The notes below the pieces were generated by a model. That model was not told the origin of the DNA and searched no databases. It saw only the letters and a program-made list of their open reading frames with translations. A program made the translations under genes and the position numbers. Below, piece by piece: positions 23,362-31,428 of a stretch of 64,000 bases of DNA (the stretch's first letter is position 1; each line of letters begins with the position of its first letter). Origin of the DNA: Synechococcus sp. MEDNS5 (GTDB taxonomy: Bacteria > Cyanobacteriota > Cyanobacteriia > PCC-6307 > Cyanobiaceae); contig NZ_CP047952.1 of assembly GCF_014279875.1 (NCBI RefSeq), positions 868,001 to 932,000 of the forward strand, written 5' to 3'.

Positions 23362-23529
23362 TCAACGCTGGCCGAACAGTTCATCCCAGCTGATGAGCTG
23401 AGATGACTGGTTCCGTTGCCCCTCGTTTGACGGACTGCAGTGGGTGGGCTGACTGTTCAATGGATTAAGGGAACGCTGGTGATTTGACAACACAAAAGGT
23501 TGTCGTCCCTGAATGGAAGGACTCTTCAT
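23362..23529 (-). CDS. Small ORF, 55 residues
   Basis: Begins MKSPSIQGRQPFVLSNHQRS and ends SSQLISWDELFGQR. GGAG lies 9 bp before the ATG. It ends 6 bp before the cupin gene on the same strand and could be its operon leader. The C-terminal SWDELFGQ looks like a conserved tail. No signal, helix bundle or known motif is visible. Confidence 0.5.
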   Translation of the reverse strand: MKSPSIQGRQPFVLSNHQRSLNPLNSQPTHCSPSNEGQRNQSSQLISWDELFGQR

Positions 23530-23693
23530 GGTGGTTTCTCCGTTGAGGTATCTGGATCGCGCTGAATGGTCTGTTTTCAGGCTCTCTCGGCGTGCAGGCG
23601 ACGAACGGTCGACCTACTTCACATCAACAATGATGGCACAAGGAATGGTTTCTTGATTCTTCGGCCAGACTCTGACCCCCGTAAAGAAGGCCC

Positions 23694-24218
23694 ATGGCAG
23701 TTCTGGGACGTCAGGCCATTCTTCAGGCGATTGACTCCGGGGTGATCACGATCACACCCTTCAACCCTGAGCTTGTGGGGCCAGCCTCAGTGGATCTCAC
23801 CCTGGCCGGCAGCTTCCGGGTGTTCCGCAAAGTGCACGAGGTGATTGCGGTGTGCGAGCACACCGACTACCGGCAGTTCACCGACAAGGTGGAGGTGTCC
23901 GAAGGGGAGCACATCCTGATCATGCCCGGCGAGACAATCCTGGGGATCACGCGAGAGCGCCTCAGGCTTGGACCGGGATTGTGCGGTTGGTTGGAGGGAC
24001 GCAGCCGATTCGCGCGTTTGGGGCTGATGGTGCACATCAGTGCTCCCTTCATGGGGCCAGGGATCAACAGTCAGCAGGTGCTGGAGATGAGCAACTTTGG
24101 GCCGGCCCCTCTGGCCGTGGTTCCTGGCACAGCCATCTGCCAATTCATCTTTCAGGAGCTGGATGGCGAGGAGCACTACGAAGGCCGTTTTGCCGGCCAG
24201 ACCCAGCAGAGCTTCTGA
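23694..24218 (+). CDS. dcd: dCTP deaminase family protein
   Basis: A 174-residue member of the dCTP deaminase/dUTPase fold, which makes dUTP from dCTP. Visible blocks are LVGPASVDLTLAGSFRVF, ILIMPGETILGITRERL, GWLEGRSRFARLGLMVHISAPFMGPGINSQQVLEMSNFG (the Arg/Ser binding site and the catalytic Glu in VLEM) and PGTAICQFIFQEL. The end EEHYEGRFAGQTQQSF matches the nucleotide-closing tail. It stands alone. Confidence 0.88.
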   Translation: MAVLGRQAILQAIDSGVITITPFNPELVGPASVDLTLAGSFRVFRKVHEVIAVCEHTDYRQFTDKVEVSEGEHILIMPGETILGITRERLRLGPGLCGWLEGRSRFARLGLMVHISAPFMGPGINSQQVLEMSNFGPAPLAVVPGTAICQFIFQELDGEEHYEGRFAGQTQQSF

Positions 24219-24230
24219 TCGCGTGTTGAT

Positions 24231-25052
24231 TCAGTCGCCGATCATCTGACGGCGCACCATGGCGTCCCAGAGGCGCGTAGGGATGAAACGCTGAATCAAA
24301 GCTGCTTCCGACGAGCTGCCGCAGCGGTAGCGCGGGCTTGGATCAGCCACCGTGAGAGCTCGCTCGATGCAGGCGGCCACCACCTCAGGATCGGACCCTT
24401 GTCGGAAGCCTTCGGCCCACGCCCTTGCGACGTTGCGCATCATCGATCCCCACACCGGATCATCGCCACCGGCCTCGAGTGATGGCTTGCTGACGGCTTC
24501 AAATCCTGTGCGGATCAATCCCGGCTCGATCACCACCACCTTCACGCCGAAGCTCTGCAGCTCCATGCGCAGGGCGTCGCTGATGGCTTCAACAGCGAAC
24601 TTGCTGGCGCCATACCAGCCGGCTCCCGGCGTCACGAACTGTCCTGCGATGGAGGAGATAGTCACGATCCGGCCCCGACCGCGGTTGCGCATCGCCGGAA
24701 GCAGCGCCTGGGTCAGGCCCATGAGCCCGAACACGTTCACTTCAAACATCGCCCGTGCCGCATCAAGCGGCATGGTTTCCATCGGGCCGATCGCTCCATA
24801 TCCAGCGTTGTTCACAAGGGCATCGAGAGCACCGACGTGTTCCTGGATCATGTGGCTGAGCGCTTGCCGCGACTCGGCCTCGGTGATGTCAAGCGCATGC
24901 ACGAAGGCTCCGCGTGTTCGTAGATCCTCCATGGCCTCAAGCCGTCGTGCGGCTGCATGCACAGTCCAGCCCCTCTCCAGCAGGTGCAGGGCCGTGATCC
25001 GGCCGATGCCGCTGGAGGCACCGGTGATCAGAACGGTTCCAGGGGTTGTCAT
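24231..25052 (-). CDS. Short-chain dehydrogenase/reductase
   Basis: A 273-residue SDR. It has the cofactor motif TGASSGIG, the NNAGYGAIGP block, catalytic Ser in TISSIAG, YGASK (Tyr and Lys) and a C-terminal extension with several Trp and Arg. The specific substrate cannot be told from sequence. The stop codon of sodC is 3 bp upstream... on the same strand the order is metalloprotease, sodC, SDR, with short gaps. Confidence 0.93.
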   Translation of the reverse strand: MTTPGTVLITGASSGIGRITALHLLERGWTVHAAARRLEAMEDLRTRGAFVHALDITEAESRQALSHMIQEHVGALDALVNNAGYGAIGPMETMPLDAARAMFEVNVFGLMGLTQALLPAMRNRGRGRIVTISSIAGQFVTPGAGWYGASKFAVEAISDALRMELQSFGVKVVVIEPGLIRTGFEAVSKPSLEAGGDDPVWGSMMRNVARAWAEGFRQGSDPEVVAACIERALTVADPSPRYRCGSSSEAALIQRFIPTRLWDAMVRRQMIGD

Positions 25053-25055
25053 CCG

Positions 25056-25580
25056 TTAGCCCACGCCGCAGGCGATGCGGGCTCCACCACCACCGAGCGG
25101 TGGAACATCGCTGTAGGTGTCACCACCGGCGTGCACCACCAGGGCCCGTCCACGCAGATCGGAGCTGCTCAGTCGGGGGGCTACCACAGTGGTCGTGGTG
25201 TTGCCGTCGGCATCCACAACAAGCCTGCTGAGGTCACCGCGGTGACCGTTTCCGAACGGTCCGAGATGGGTGTTGGTTTCGTCGGGGTCCCAGTGCCCTT
25301 TGGCGGCGAGACCCGCCACCATCACGCCATCGGCGTTCATGGCGGCCTCGCAGGAGTCGCCGGCATGCAGGTGGAACCCGTGCTCACCCTCGCTGAATCC
25401 CTGGAGTGATGGCGTGATCACCAGCCCCTGGTCGCTGTCATGGGCCTTCACGCTGCCGATGGGTTCTCCAACCCCCTCAGCGCTGATGGCGTGGAGCGTC
25501 ACCTCCAGCGAACCGGCCGAGACCTGGCCTGGCATGCACAACAACAGGATCAACGTGATCAGGGGGATCAGGCGCGCCAT
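25056..25580 (-). CDS. sodC: Cu/Zn superoxide dismutase
   Basis: A periplasmic enzyme converting superoxide to oxygen and peroxide. A signal peptide (LIPLITLILLLCMPGQVSA) precedes the mature chain. Metal ligands are seen in GEHGFHLHAGDSCE, KGHWDPDETNTHLGPFGNGHRGDL and LVVHAGGD, and the C-terminal GGGGARIACGVG supplies the second disulfide Cys. ATG 25589 and ATG 25580 are both possible starts. Confidence 0.95.
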   Translation of the reverse strand: MARLIPLITLILLLCMPGQVSAGSLEVTLHAISAEGVGEPIGSVKAHDSDQGLVITPSLQGFSEGEHGFHLHAGDSCEAAMNADGVMVAGLAAKGHWDPDETNTHLGPFGNGHRGDLSRLVVDADGNTTTTVVAPRLSSSDLRGRALVVHAGGDTYSDVPPLGGGGARIACGVG

Positions 25581-25619
25581 GAAGAACATCCAGATGCGTT
25601 CATTGTTATTCAAACGGCG

Positions 25620-26696
25620 CTACCGCGGTGTTGGCAGCGGTACCGCTTTGAAGTCAGCGACCAGGGCAGGGCAGGTTCTGTTGGCAATCCGTTGCGCTTG
25701 TCCCTTGCGGTCGTTCCGGATCGGCTGCCGGCGGATGCCATCGCCTTCGATGTCGAAGCTGCGGTTCACACAATCGAGGCTGAGTTGGCGCAGGCGGTAC
25801 CAACCATCGGGTTTGGCTTTCCCCACCTGCTGCAGAGAGTTGGCACAGCGATCGGCTGAGCCCAGGGCACAGCTGGCAGCTCCAAACAATCCCGTGAGGA
25901 TGTTGCCAGCGATCTGCCCGCCCCGCTCGATTTCGAAGCGATACACGCGCGCTTGAACCCGTTTTGAAGGCGACTCGGGGTTCGGTTGCAGCACCTTCGA
26001 GAAGGTTTCGGCCGTGTCCATCACCCAACCCTTCTGGCGTTCGGAAGAAACACCTTCGGCTTCCACACCGGCAATAAAAGCTGTGTATCGCGCTTTCGGG
26101 TTGTTGTGGGGTGATTGCAGGTGAAAATCGCCAATGCTGAAAAACAGATTGGCTGCATCGGTGAAGTCCTTCACAGGTAGCGCTCCGTTGTCCATCAGCC
26201 AGGCCAGATAACGACCCGCTCTCCAGTCAGCAGCATCTTCTTCGCGATTGCTGAAGGCTCCGCGTGAGGAGCTGTGATTCACATGATGTCCCCATTCATG
26301 GGCAAGGATCGTGAGTGCGACGAGGCGTTGACGCACATTGCGGCTCAGCCTCTGACGTTTGCCGATGCTCCGTGGCTCAAGAATGATCTCCGCTGATTCG
26401 GGGCAGTAGGCATTGCGAGCTCTGGTCCGGCCGCAAGCTGAAAAGCGAGATCCTCGGGGGAGCAGGGTCACGGGCTGCATCTCAGAAGCCGCGTCGTTAG
26501 CCAGGTGCCGCCAGTACAGATCGAGCAGCTCATGGTGGGTCTGGATGTAAGCCGCCTGCGTTTGCCCTTCGGTGATGTCCACGCGGAAATCACGCACGAA
26601 AGCGAGCCGTTCCTGAATCGATGGGGAGTCGATCGTGACGGGGGCCGGCGGGCTTGTGGCGGCAGCCAGCATCAGGGCTGCGGGGAGAAATGTCAT
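25620..26696 (-). CDS. Putative neutral zinc metallopeptidase
   Basis: A 358-residue protein with an apparent signal peptide (MTFLPAALMLAAATSPPAP). The zinc site HEWGHH is followed by NREEDAADWRAG, which provides the third ligand, as in YpfJ-type neutral zinc metallopeptidases. The C-terminal third holds several Cys (CALGSADRCANS, DCVNRS, RTCPAL) that may form disulfides. It is probably periplasmic. It lies 39 bp upstream of sodC on the same strand. Confidence 0.8.
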   Translation of the reverse strand: MTFLPAALMLAAATSPPAPVTIDSPSIQERLAFVRDFRVDITEGQTQAAYIQTHHELLDLYWRHLANDAASEMQPVTLLPRGSRFSACGRTRARNAYCPESAEIILEPRSIGKRQRLSRNVRQRLVALTILAHEWGHHVNHSSSRGAFSNREEDAADWRAGRYLAWLMDNGALPVKDFTDAANLFFSIGDFHLQSPHNNPKARYTAFIAGVEAEGVSSERQKGWVMDTAETFSKVLQPNPESPSKRVQARVYRFEIERGGQIAGNILTGLFGAASCALGSADRCANSLQQVGKAKPDGWYRLRQLSLDCVNRSFDIEGDGIRRQPIRNDRKGQAQRIANRTCPALVADFKAVPLPTPR

Positions 26697-26785
26697 GGGA
26701 TCGAAACGGCGTAACGATCCTCGCGTCCGGCCTTGATGGGCGTGGAGCGATCAGCCACGCTGTAGGTGACCCCTCAGGTCGCACC

Positions 26786-26887
26786 ATGAAACGCTGGCTG
26801 CTCAAGGTTGCCTTCCGCATCGGCATGCCGCTTGCGCTCTGGCCGATGAAACTTCTCGATCGCCCTCGCTCAAAAGCTCTGCGTTGA
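26786..26887 (+). CDS. Possible 33-residue membrane peptide
   Basis: MKRWLLKVAFRIGMPLALWP followed by MKLLDRPRSKALR. One short amphipathic or hydrophobic helix with a basic tail. Its stop codon overlaps the TTG start of the next gene. No independent support. Confidence 0.35.
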   Translation: MKRWLLKVAFRIGMPLALWPMKLLDRPRSKALR

Positions 26888-27747
26888 ACACACCGGTGTT
26901 CCGCATCAACCACCGCTGCATCAACTGCGGCACCTGCTGGCAATTTGATCCCGATCATTTCGCTCCCGAGGGTGAGCGGGCGAGCGTGCATGCCCAGCCT
27001 GTTGGCAAGGAGGCCACAGAGCAGGCGCTTCTGGCTTTGCAGGCCTGCCCTGTGGCTGCTATCGAAACCGAGCGCAGTTTGCGCCAGACCACTCCGGTTG
27101 ATGGCTTCCCTGCTCTGATCAAGGAGCATCCCCAGGGCAAGGTCTATTACTGCGGCTGGGCGTCGCGGCGGAGTTTCGGGGCCTGCAGTTGGTTGATCAC
27201 CCGGCCCTCCGGCAACGTGATGGTGGATGTTCCGCGATGGAGCGCACCTTTGGCCCGTCGGATCCAGGCCCTGGGTGGCTTGCGCTTCATCGTGCTGACC
27301 CACCGCGACGATGTGGCGGATCATGAGCGCTGGGCCCGCACGTTTCGAAGTGACCGCTGGATTCATGCGGCTGATGCTGACGCGGCCCCGCAGGCGGAAC
27401 AGCTGATCACGGGCAGCGATGCGGTGCCGATTGTCGAAGGCCTTCAGCTCATCCCCACCCCTGGGCACACCCAGGGATCGCTCTGTGCATTGCTGGGGGA
27501 TGCACGCGCAGTGCTGTTCAGTGGCGATCACCTCTGGTGGAACCCCGAGCATCGGGTGGTGGTGGCTTCAGCGCGCTATTGCTGGTGGGATTTTGCAACC
27601 CAGCTTGCGTCTGTGGAGCGGCTGCTGGATCTTGATGTGGCCTTGCTGCTGCCGGGCCATGGCCGGCGCCATACCTTTGCTCCTGGAGCCTGGCGTACCG
27701 CTCTGGAACAGACCCTTCTCTGGAGTCGGCGCCATCATGAGGCCTGA
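26884..27747 (+). CDS. Ferredoxin-like domain fused to an MBL-fold hydrolase
   Basis: The first 65 residues form a ferredoxin-like cluster domain (CINCGTCWQFDPDHF and LQACPVAAIE, giving four Cys for one iron-sulfur cluster). It is followed by a metallo-beta-lactamase fold with LTHRDDVADHERW, PTPGHTQGSL, FSGDHLWW and LPGHGRRH. The His pattern is HxDDxxDH rather than HxHxDH. A redox role is likely. The start is TTG. It overlaps the following DUF427 gene by 11 bp. Confidence 0.88.
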   Translation: MNTPVFRINHRCINCGTCWQFDPDHFAPEGERASVHAQPVGKEATEQALLALQACPVAAIETERSLRQTTPVDGFPALIKEHPQGKVYYCGWASRRSFGACSWLITRPSGNVMVDVPRWSAPLARRIQALGGLRFIVLTHRDDVADHERWARTFRSDRWIHAADADAAPQAEQLITGSDAVPIVEGLQLIPTPGHTQGSLCALLGDARAVLFSGDHLWWNPEHRVVVASARYCWWDFATQLASVERLLDLDVALLLPGHGRRHTFAPGAWRTALEQTLLWSRRHHEA

Positions 27748-28045
27748 TCAGGACGATTCGATGCAGGCTGTTTTCAACGGCACGGTGCTTGCCGAGAGCG
27801 ACGACATCGTGATGGTGGATGGCAATCCCTATTTCCCGCGGGCGTCGATGCACGCCGACTACTTCCGCGACTCCAGTCACACCACGGCGTGCGGTTGGAA
27901 AGGCACCGCCCGTTACTGGGATGTGGTGGTCGATGATCAGGTGATCAGCAATGCGGTGTGGAGTTATGAGTCCCCGAAGCCCGAGGCGGAACAGATTCGC
28001 GAGCGTTTCGCCTTTTATCGCGGCAAGGGTGTGGAGCTGAGCTGA
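27737..28045 (+). CDS. DUF427 domain protein
   Basis: 102 residues. It has the family text MQAVFNGTVLAESDDIVMVDGNPYFPR, CGWKGTARYWDVVVDDQVISNAVWSYESPKP and FAFYRGKGVEL. The fold is a small barrel of unknown activity. ATG 27737 overlaps the MBL gene; ATG 27761 is also possible. Confidence 0.9.
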   Translation: MRPDQDDSMQAVFNGTVLAESDDIVMVDGNPYFPRASMHADYFRDSSHTTACGWKGTARYWDVVVDDQVISNAVWSYESPKPEAEQIRERFAFYRGKGVELS

Positions 28046-28049
28046 GGAC

Positions 28050-28277
28050 TCAGCGTTTTCGCTGCCGGCGGCTGGCCTTGCGTGTGCCTCCGTACTGATA
28101 ACCGGGTTGGTGTTCAATCCGCGACCAGCACTGCGGGCAGATCAAGGTCCAGTCTTTGATCACGCTGCTGCGCACGCGGTAATGCACCGGGCCAGTGCTC
28201 TGGCACAAGGCGCAGGCGATCATCTGGCCCTTGTGTTCGCTCTGGCTGACCTCAGCTGTGTTGTCGGGCTGTGGCAT
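28050..28277 (-). CDS. Small zinc-ribbon-like protein
   Basis: 75 residues starting MPQPDNTAEVSQSEHKGQMI. It has two CxxC knuckles (CALC and CPQC) 30 residues apart, as in a zinc ribbon, followed by the basic tail GGTRKASRRQRKR. Nucleic-acid or protein binding is likely. Longer starts exist upstream. It converges on the DUF427 gene with a 4-bp gap. Confidence 0.7.
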   Translation of the reverse strand: MPQPDNTAEVSQSEHKGQMIACALCQSTGPVHYRVRSSVIKDWTLICPQCWSRIEHQPGYQYGGTRKASRRQRKR

Positions 28278-28314
28278 GCAGACATAGCTACCTTGCAGAC
28301 GCATGCATCGACCC

Positions 28315-28557
28315 ATGAGCAAGGCTACAAAACTGCTTCTGGCGCTGGATCGAGAACTGCTTGCGATCGATGACTTCGGCCATGACCCTCTCAGCGAAAT
28401 CGACGCTCTGATCACTCGTCTTGAACCCGAAATTCAGCAGGTGGAGCTGAGGGGCCGCGCCAAACACCAGGCTGAGATCTATGTGGCCAGGGATCGCGCC
28501 TCCGTCAAGGTTGAGGTTCTCAATCGGGTGATGGAGCGATGCCATCAGAGCCGTTGA
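28315..28557 (+). CDS. Small hypothetical protein
   Basis: 80 residues starting MSKATKLLLALDRELLAIDD, then GHDPLSEIDALITRLEPEIQQVELRGRAKHQAEIYVARDRASVKVEVLNRVMERC. Helical and charged. It diverges from the zinc-ribbon gene over 37 bp. No family is recognised. Confidence 0.6.
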   Translation: MSKATKLLLALDRELLAIDDFGHDPLSEIDALITRLEPEIQQVELRGRAKHQAEIYVARDRASVKVEVLNRVMERCHQSR

Positions 28558-28629
28558 TGGCTGATCCGTCTTGTGCGTGATTGCTAAAGAGCTCGTTCAA
28601 GTCCCAGGGAATCCCGACAGGATTCACCC

Positions 28630-28899
28630 ATGTGGACTTCCAAACCAGACAAGCGCCAGAAACCCCAGGTCACTGGCGGACAGGGCTGGTTGCTGAACCG
28701 GCAGGAAGGTCTTGTTGTGCGCTTTCAACAAGCCATGCCGACGTCCCACGCGGAGTGGGTCTGGGTGGAAACGGGGCGGTTGATTGCTCCTGGCCAGGCC
28801 ACCCCTGAGCATCGGAGACGACTGCTGCGCGTCAACGCCATCAAGGCTTTCGAAACGATGCGACTGACGGGTTGGGAGCGCACTATCGCCCATTGGTAA
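28630..28899 (+). CDS. DUF1651-like protein
   Basis: 89 residues. GWLLNRQEGLVVRFQ, the VWVETGRLIAPG strand and RRRLLRVNAIKAFETMRLTGWERT resemble DUF1651, a small family I associate with Prochlorococcus and Synechococcus. Function unknown. Confidence 0.65.
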   Translation: MWTSKPDKRQKPQVTGGQGWLLNRQEGLVVRFQQAMPTSHAEWVWVETGRLIAPGQATPEHRRRLLRVNAIKAFETMRLTGWERTIAHW

Positions 28900-28939
28900 T
28901 GAGCTCAACCTCAGCTTTGCGAGCTGTACCGAGAATAAT

Positions 28940-28957
28940 TAACGATAATCATTCTCA
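28940..28957. promoter_or_regulatory. Orphan Zur/Fur-like box
   Basis: On the minus strand it reads TGAGAATGATTATCGTTA. This differs at two of 18 positions from the box before znuA (49270). The 6-1-6 palindrome AACGAT-A-ATCATT has one mismatch. No known gene starts nearby on either strand. Confidence 0.6.
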
Positions 28958-29095
28958 CTCGGTCGTCATGAGTTTTTTGTTCGAACAACGTTCCATTGGA
29001 TACACATCGATCGGATGATTGGTTAAAAAGTGAGAGTGGAAGTGAAACACCTTCCAGTGCGTCGAGCGGGTGAGCTGAGGGGCTTGCCCATTTTT
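28958..29095 (+). ncRNA. Candidate metal-responsive small RNA
   Basis: Between the orphan box and the DUF924 gene there is no gene. The plus strand contains a possible 16-codon ORF (ATG 28969) and ends with GGG-CTTG-CCC followed by A and seven T at about 29079-29098. That is a short, weak terminator. A larger GTGAGC..GCTCAC stem around it may serve the minus strand instead. Boundaries are guesses. Confidence 0.3.
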
Positions 29096-29100
29096 TTGGC

Positions 29101-29601
29101 TCACTGATTGCGCCAGGGATAGCGTCCCTCCCGGAGCAGCACCTGGAGATTGCGTTGCGCGATCCTCGCCGTGGCATGGTCTGCCCATTCTTCAAGAAGG
29201 GGGATTGCGCTCTCAACGGTGGCGATCTCTTCGCTGTGGAGGAGTGGCATCAACCAGAACTGCCGCCGGGCACATTCCGGTTCACTTTGGATCCAGCCCT
29301 GCCGCAGTGCCTCGCGGCTAAGGCTCACGGCGCGTGCGTCCCCAGCAAAGGCTTGAGACTCTCCACGCCAAACATGGCGGCTGAACTGATCCAGCAGAAG
29401 CACAAGAGCGAGTGCGGAAGAAGCCCCTTGCTCCCAATCGCTCAAACCGCCGGCTTGCGCCGATAGGCAGAGAGCCCCGAAGCGCTTGCCAATCAGTTGG
29501 TCGAAGCGCTGATTTTGCCGGAACCACTGCCAGGGGCGGCAGTCTTCAAACCAGAACCGAAGAATCGCGTCGGCGTCTCTGGCAGGTTCAGTCGGAACCA
29601 C
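29101..29601 (-). CDS. DUF924 family protein
   Basis: 166 residues. The opening DADAILRFWFEDCRPWQWF and the block SALALVLLLDQFSRHVWRGESQAFAGDARAVSLSREAL are typical, as is the later LMPLLHSEE. The family has a helical TPR-like fold and unknown function. The start is GTG, and it overlaps the upstream membrane-protein gene by 14 bp. Confidence 0.9.
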   Translation of the reverse strand: MVPTEPARDADAILRFWFEDCRPWQWFRQNQRFDQLIGKRFGALCLSAQAGGLSDWEQGASSALALVLLLDQFSRHVWRGESQAFAGDARAVSLSREALRQGWIQSEPECARRQFWLMPLLHSEEIATVESAIPLLEEWADHATARIAQRNLQVLLREGRYPWRNQ

Positions 29602-29905
29602 GGACTCGCTTCACCGCCAGGCCGGCTTCGCTGGCAGTAACCGCCGACAAGAGCACAAGCCCGAGAAGCCCGATCAGCTGGGTCTGGGGCTCGGCGTCTG
29701 GCTCGGCGTTCAAGCCCAGAGCTGCACCAGCAACAAACCAGGCGGTGGCCAGTACCGAGGTGATCCAGTAAGCCTTCCAGCGGCGTTGGTAGAGGTACCC
29801 CGCCCCTAGGCCTGGAACCACGTTCAGCACGACGGCCACCCATCCCGCAGATGCCGCAAGGATCAGCTCCGGGCTTGGACCTGCGTTCGTTTCCGGTGTT
29901 GTCAT
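29588..29905 (-). CDS. Small membrane protein
   Basis: 105 residues starting MTTPETNAGPSPELILAASA. Three hydrophobic segments are seen (AGWVAVVLNVVPGLGAGYLY, AYWITSVLATAWFVAGAALGL, IGLLGLVLLSAVTASEAGLAV). VVPGLGAGYLYQRRWKAYW resembles the short glycine-tyrosine motif of TM2-type proteins. It overlaps its neighbours on both sides (ATGA upstream). Confidence 0.7.
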   Translation of the reverse strand: MTTPETNAGPSPELILAASAGWVAVVLNVVPGLGAGYLYQRRWKAYWITSVLATAWFVAGAALGLNAEPDAEPQTQLIGLLGLVLLSAVTASEAGLAVKRVRGSD

Positions 29906-30051
29906 GCTTTGCTCCGGCTGGCGGCATAGGCCACAGCGCCTCCGGCAACGAGGGTGAGAACGCCGGTGCTCAGAAGGAACCCGGTCAGCATGATCAAGCC
30001 AAGAAAGGAACCCAGAAGCGACATCTTCACGCGCAGAAGTTTGGACTTCAT
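29902..30051 (-). CDS. Small membrane protein
   Basis: About 49 residues starting MKSKLLRVKMSLLGSFLGLI, then MLTGFLLSTGVLTLVAGGAVAYAASRSKA, with one long hydrophobic stretch. The frame is open to 30156. Its stop overlaps the next start, so the three genes down to DUF924 form one operon. Confidence 0.55.
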   Translation of the reverse strand: MKSKLLRVKMSLLGSFLGLIMLTGFLLSTGVLTLVAGGAVAYAASRSKA

Positions 30052-30198
30052 CAGCAGCACCAGCAGCAGAGTCACTGTGGCTTTGAGACCTGCGATCTTC
30101 GCGGCGCTGATCGGGCAAAAAGGAGAGAAGGGAGGAAGCATCGACGTGAGGTGCACAAGGGTGCGACTCTTTTACTCTGACGTGTTCTCCCTCGCGCT

Positions 30199-30570
30199 GT
30201 GGCTCGATGTCTGCAATGGCTTGCCTCGAGCTTCGTGCTTCTGCTCTGCATCGCCTTGCCCTTGAAACCTGTCTCGGCGGCCTGGATCTGTGATGGCGAT
30301 CGGCTCACGGCGGAAGCCCTCAGCATTGGACGGGAAGCGATTGGTGTGACGGCGGCTCCGCTGCCCAACAGCGCGGCAGGCACTGTGCCGGGTGATGGCG
30401 TGTTGCTCCACTGGCGCGGCGTGACGCTTCAGCTTCCTCGCACCAACAATGCAGGGACGCCGAGTTACACCGATGGGCGTTGGTGGTGGCAGGTGGAGGA
30501 TCCCCTACATCCCGACTTCCGCGAGCGGCGTGGCAGCGTGATCAGCTATGCGTGCGAGGCCGAGGAGTGA
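30199..30570 (+). CDS. Secreted hypothetical protein
   Basis: 123 residues with a signal peptide (FVLLLCIALPLKPVSA) and two Cys in the mature part (WICDGD and SYACEAEE) that probably pair. The rest (GVLLHWRGVTLQLPRTNNAGTPSYTDGRWWWQVEDP) is strand-rich. The start is GTG. No family is recognised. Confidence 0.65.
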   Translation: MARCLQWLASSFVLLLCIALPLKPVSAAWICDGDRLTAEALSIGREAIGVTAAPLPNSAAGTVPGDGVLLHWRGVTLQLPRTNNAGTPSYTDGRWWWQVEDPLHPDFRERRGSVISYACEAEE

Positions 30571-30572
30571 GC

Positions 30573-30671
30573 TCAGGCTCCGGGAGCCAGGCCCTGCAGC
30601 AGCACGTATTCATAGACCGTCACAGCGAGAACAAGCAGCCCAATTCCACTCAGAAGCAGTCGTCCGTCCAT
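30573..30671 (-). CDS. 32-residue single-helix membrane protein
   Basis: MDGRLLLSGIGLLVLAVTVY followed by EYVLLQGLAPGA. One transmembrane helix, with a complete frame from ATG to TGA. It is the size of the many small thylakoid subunits of cyanobacteria, but I cannot assign it. Confidence 0.55.
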   Translation of the reverse strand: MDGRLLLSGIGLLVLAVTVYEYVLLQGLAPGA

Positions 30672-30734
30672 GGTGGTATCGGGTCAGCCGCAGTGGACTC
30701 AAGATCACCCCATGATGGTGTTTTAAAGAGTCAC

Positions 30735-30929
30735 GTGCACGATCCACGCTGGATTCTTGTCGCCTGGGGGGTCGTGGCTCTGGCAGCGGCCCTGCGGTTC
30801 TGGCGGATGACGCTGCCCTTCCGGGCAGGATTAACGACGCAGAATCGTTTTGGGTCCACCGATCTCGATCAAGCTCGTGCGTCGTTGGAGCGCTCCTGGC
30901 GTGCGGGCGAACGTCGCGGCACCAGCTGA
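30735..30929 (+). CDS. Small membrane-anchored protein
   Basis: 64 residues from GTG 30735 (VHDPRWILVAWGVVALAAALRFW). One N-terminal helix, then a soluble tail LTTQNRFGSTDLDQARASLERSWRAGER. TTG 30723 is another possible start. Function unknown. Confidence 0.5.
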   Translation: MHDPRWILVAWGVVALAAALRFWRMTLPFRAGLTTQNRFGSTDLDQARASLERSWRAGERRGTS

Positions 30930-30960
30930 GGATTGCCTTCAACGCCGTTACATTGAATTG

Positions 30961-31314
30961 ATGAACCCGTCGATGTCCCGAAAGCAGATCGAGGAGGAGC
31001 TTGAGCAGGCTCGGGCGATGGGGCGCTGGCTCAGCGATGAGGAACGGGAAGAGCTGGCGGCGCAGAAGCAGGGTGAGCGACTTGCTCTCGAACGTGATCA
31101 GCGCTTGCGCACGCGCCTCGTGGTGTTGACGGGTGTGTTCTTACTGATCCCGCCGATGTGGCCTGTGGCCGCTGGCCTCGCGGTGTATCTGCTGTTTCCG
31201 CAGTCGTTCCGTCGGCTGATGCTGTTGGCGGGAGGCAGTTTCATTGTGTTCGTCGCCTTGGGAGTCGGCACCGTGGGTGTGGCCCTGGCACTTCTCTGGG
31301 CTGTTCTGAGCTGA
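30961..31314 (+). CDS. Membrane protein with an N-terminal coiled coil
   Basis: 117 residues starting MNPSMSRKQIEEELEQARAM. A charged helical N-terminal half (about 1-50) is followed by two hydrophobic segments (LVVLTGVFLLIPPMWPVAAGLAVYLLF and LMLLAGGSFIVFVALGVGTVGVALALLWAVL). No family is recognised. Confidence 0.65.
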   Translation: MNPSMSRKQIEEELEQARAMGRWLSDEEREELAAQKQGERLALERDQRLRTRLVVLTGVFLLIPPMWPVAAGLAVYLLFPQSFRRLMLLAGGSFIVFVALGVGTVGVALALLWAVLS

Positions 31315-31343
31315 CGTCAACTGAAGCGTCAGGATCTGTAGAA

Positions 31344-31385
31344 ATTGTGTCGTCTGAGACAGACGCGTGTGATTGGCGACACAAT
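31344..31385. other. Nested inverted repeat
   Basis: Perfect 9-bp arms ATTGTGTCG / CGACACAAT enclose a second hairpin GTCTG-AGA-CAGAC. There is no T-run. It lies between convergent genes (31314 plus, 31429 minus). Confidence 0.6.
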
Positions 31386-31428
31386 GAATTGGTCCGCGCG
31401 TGTGGTGACACAGACCGCGGACGAAGGC

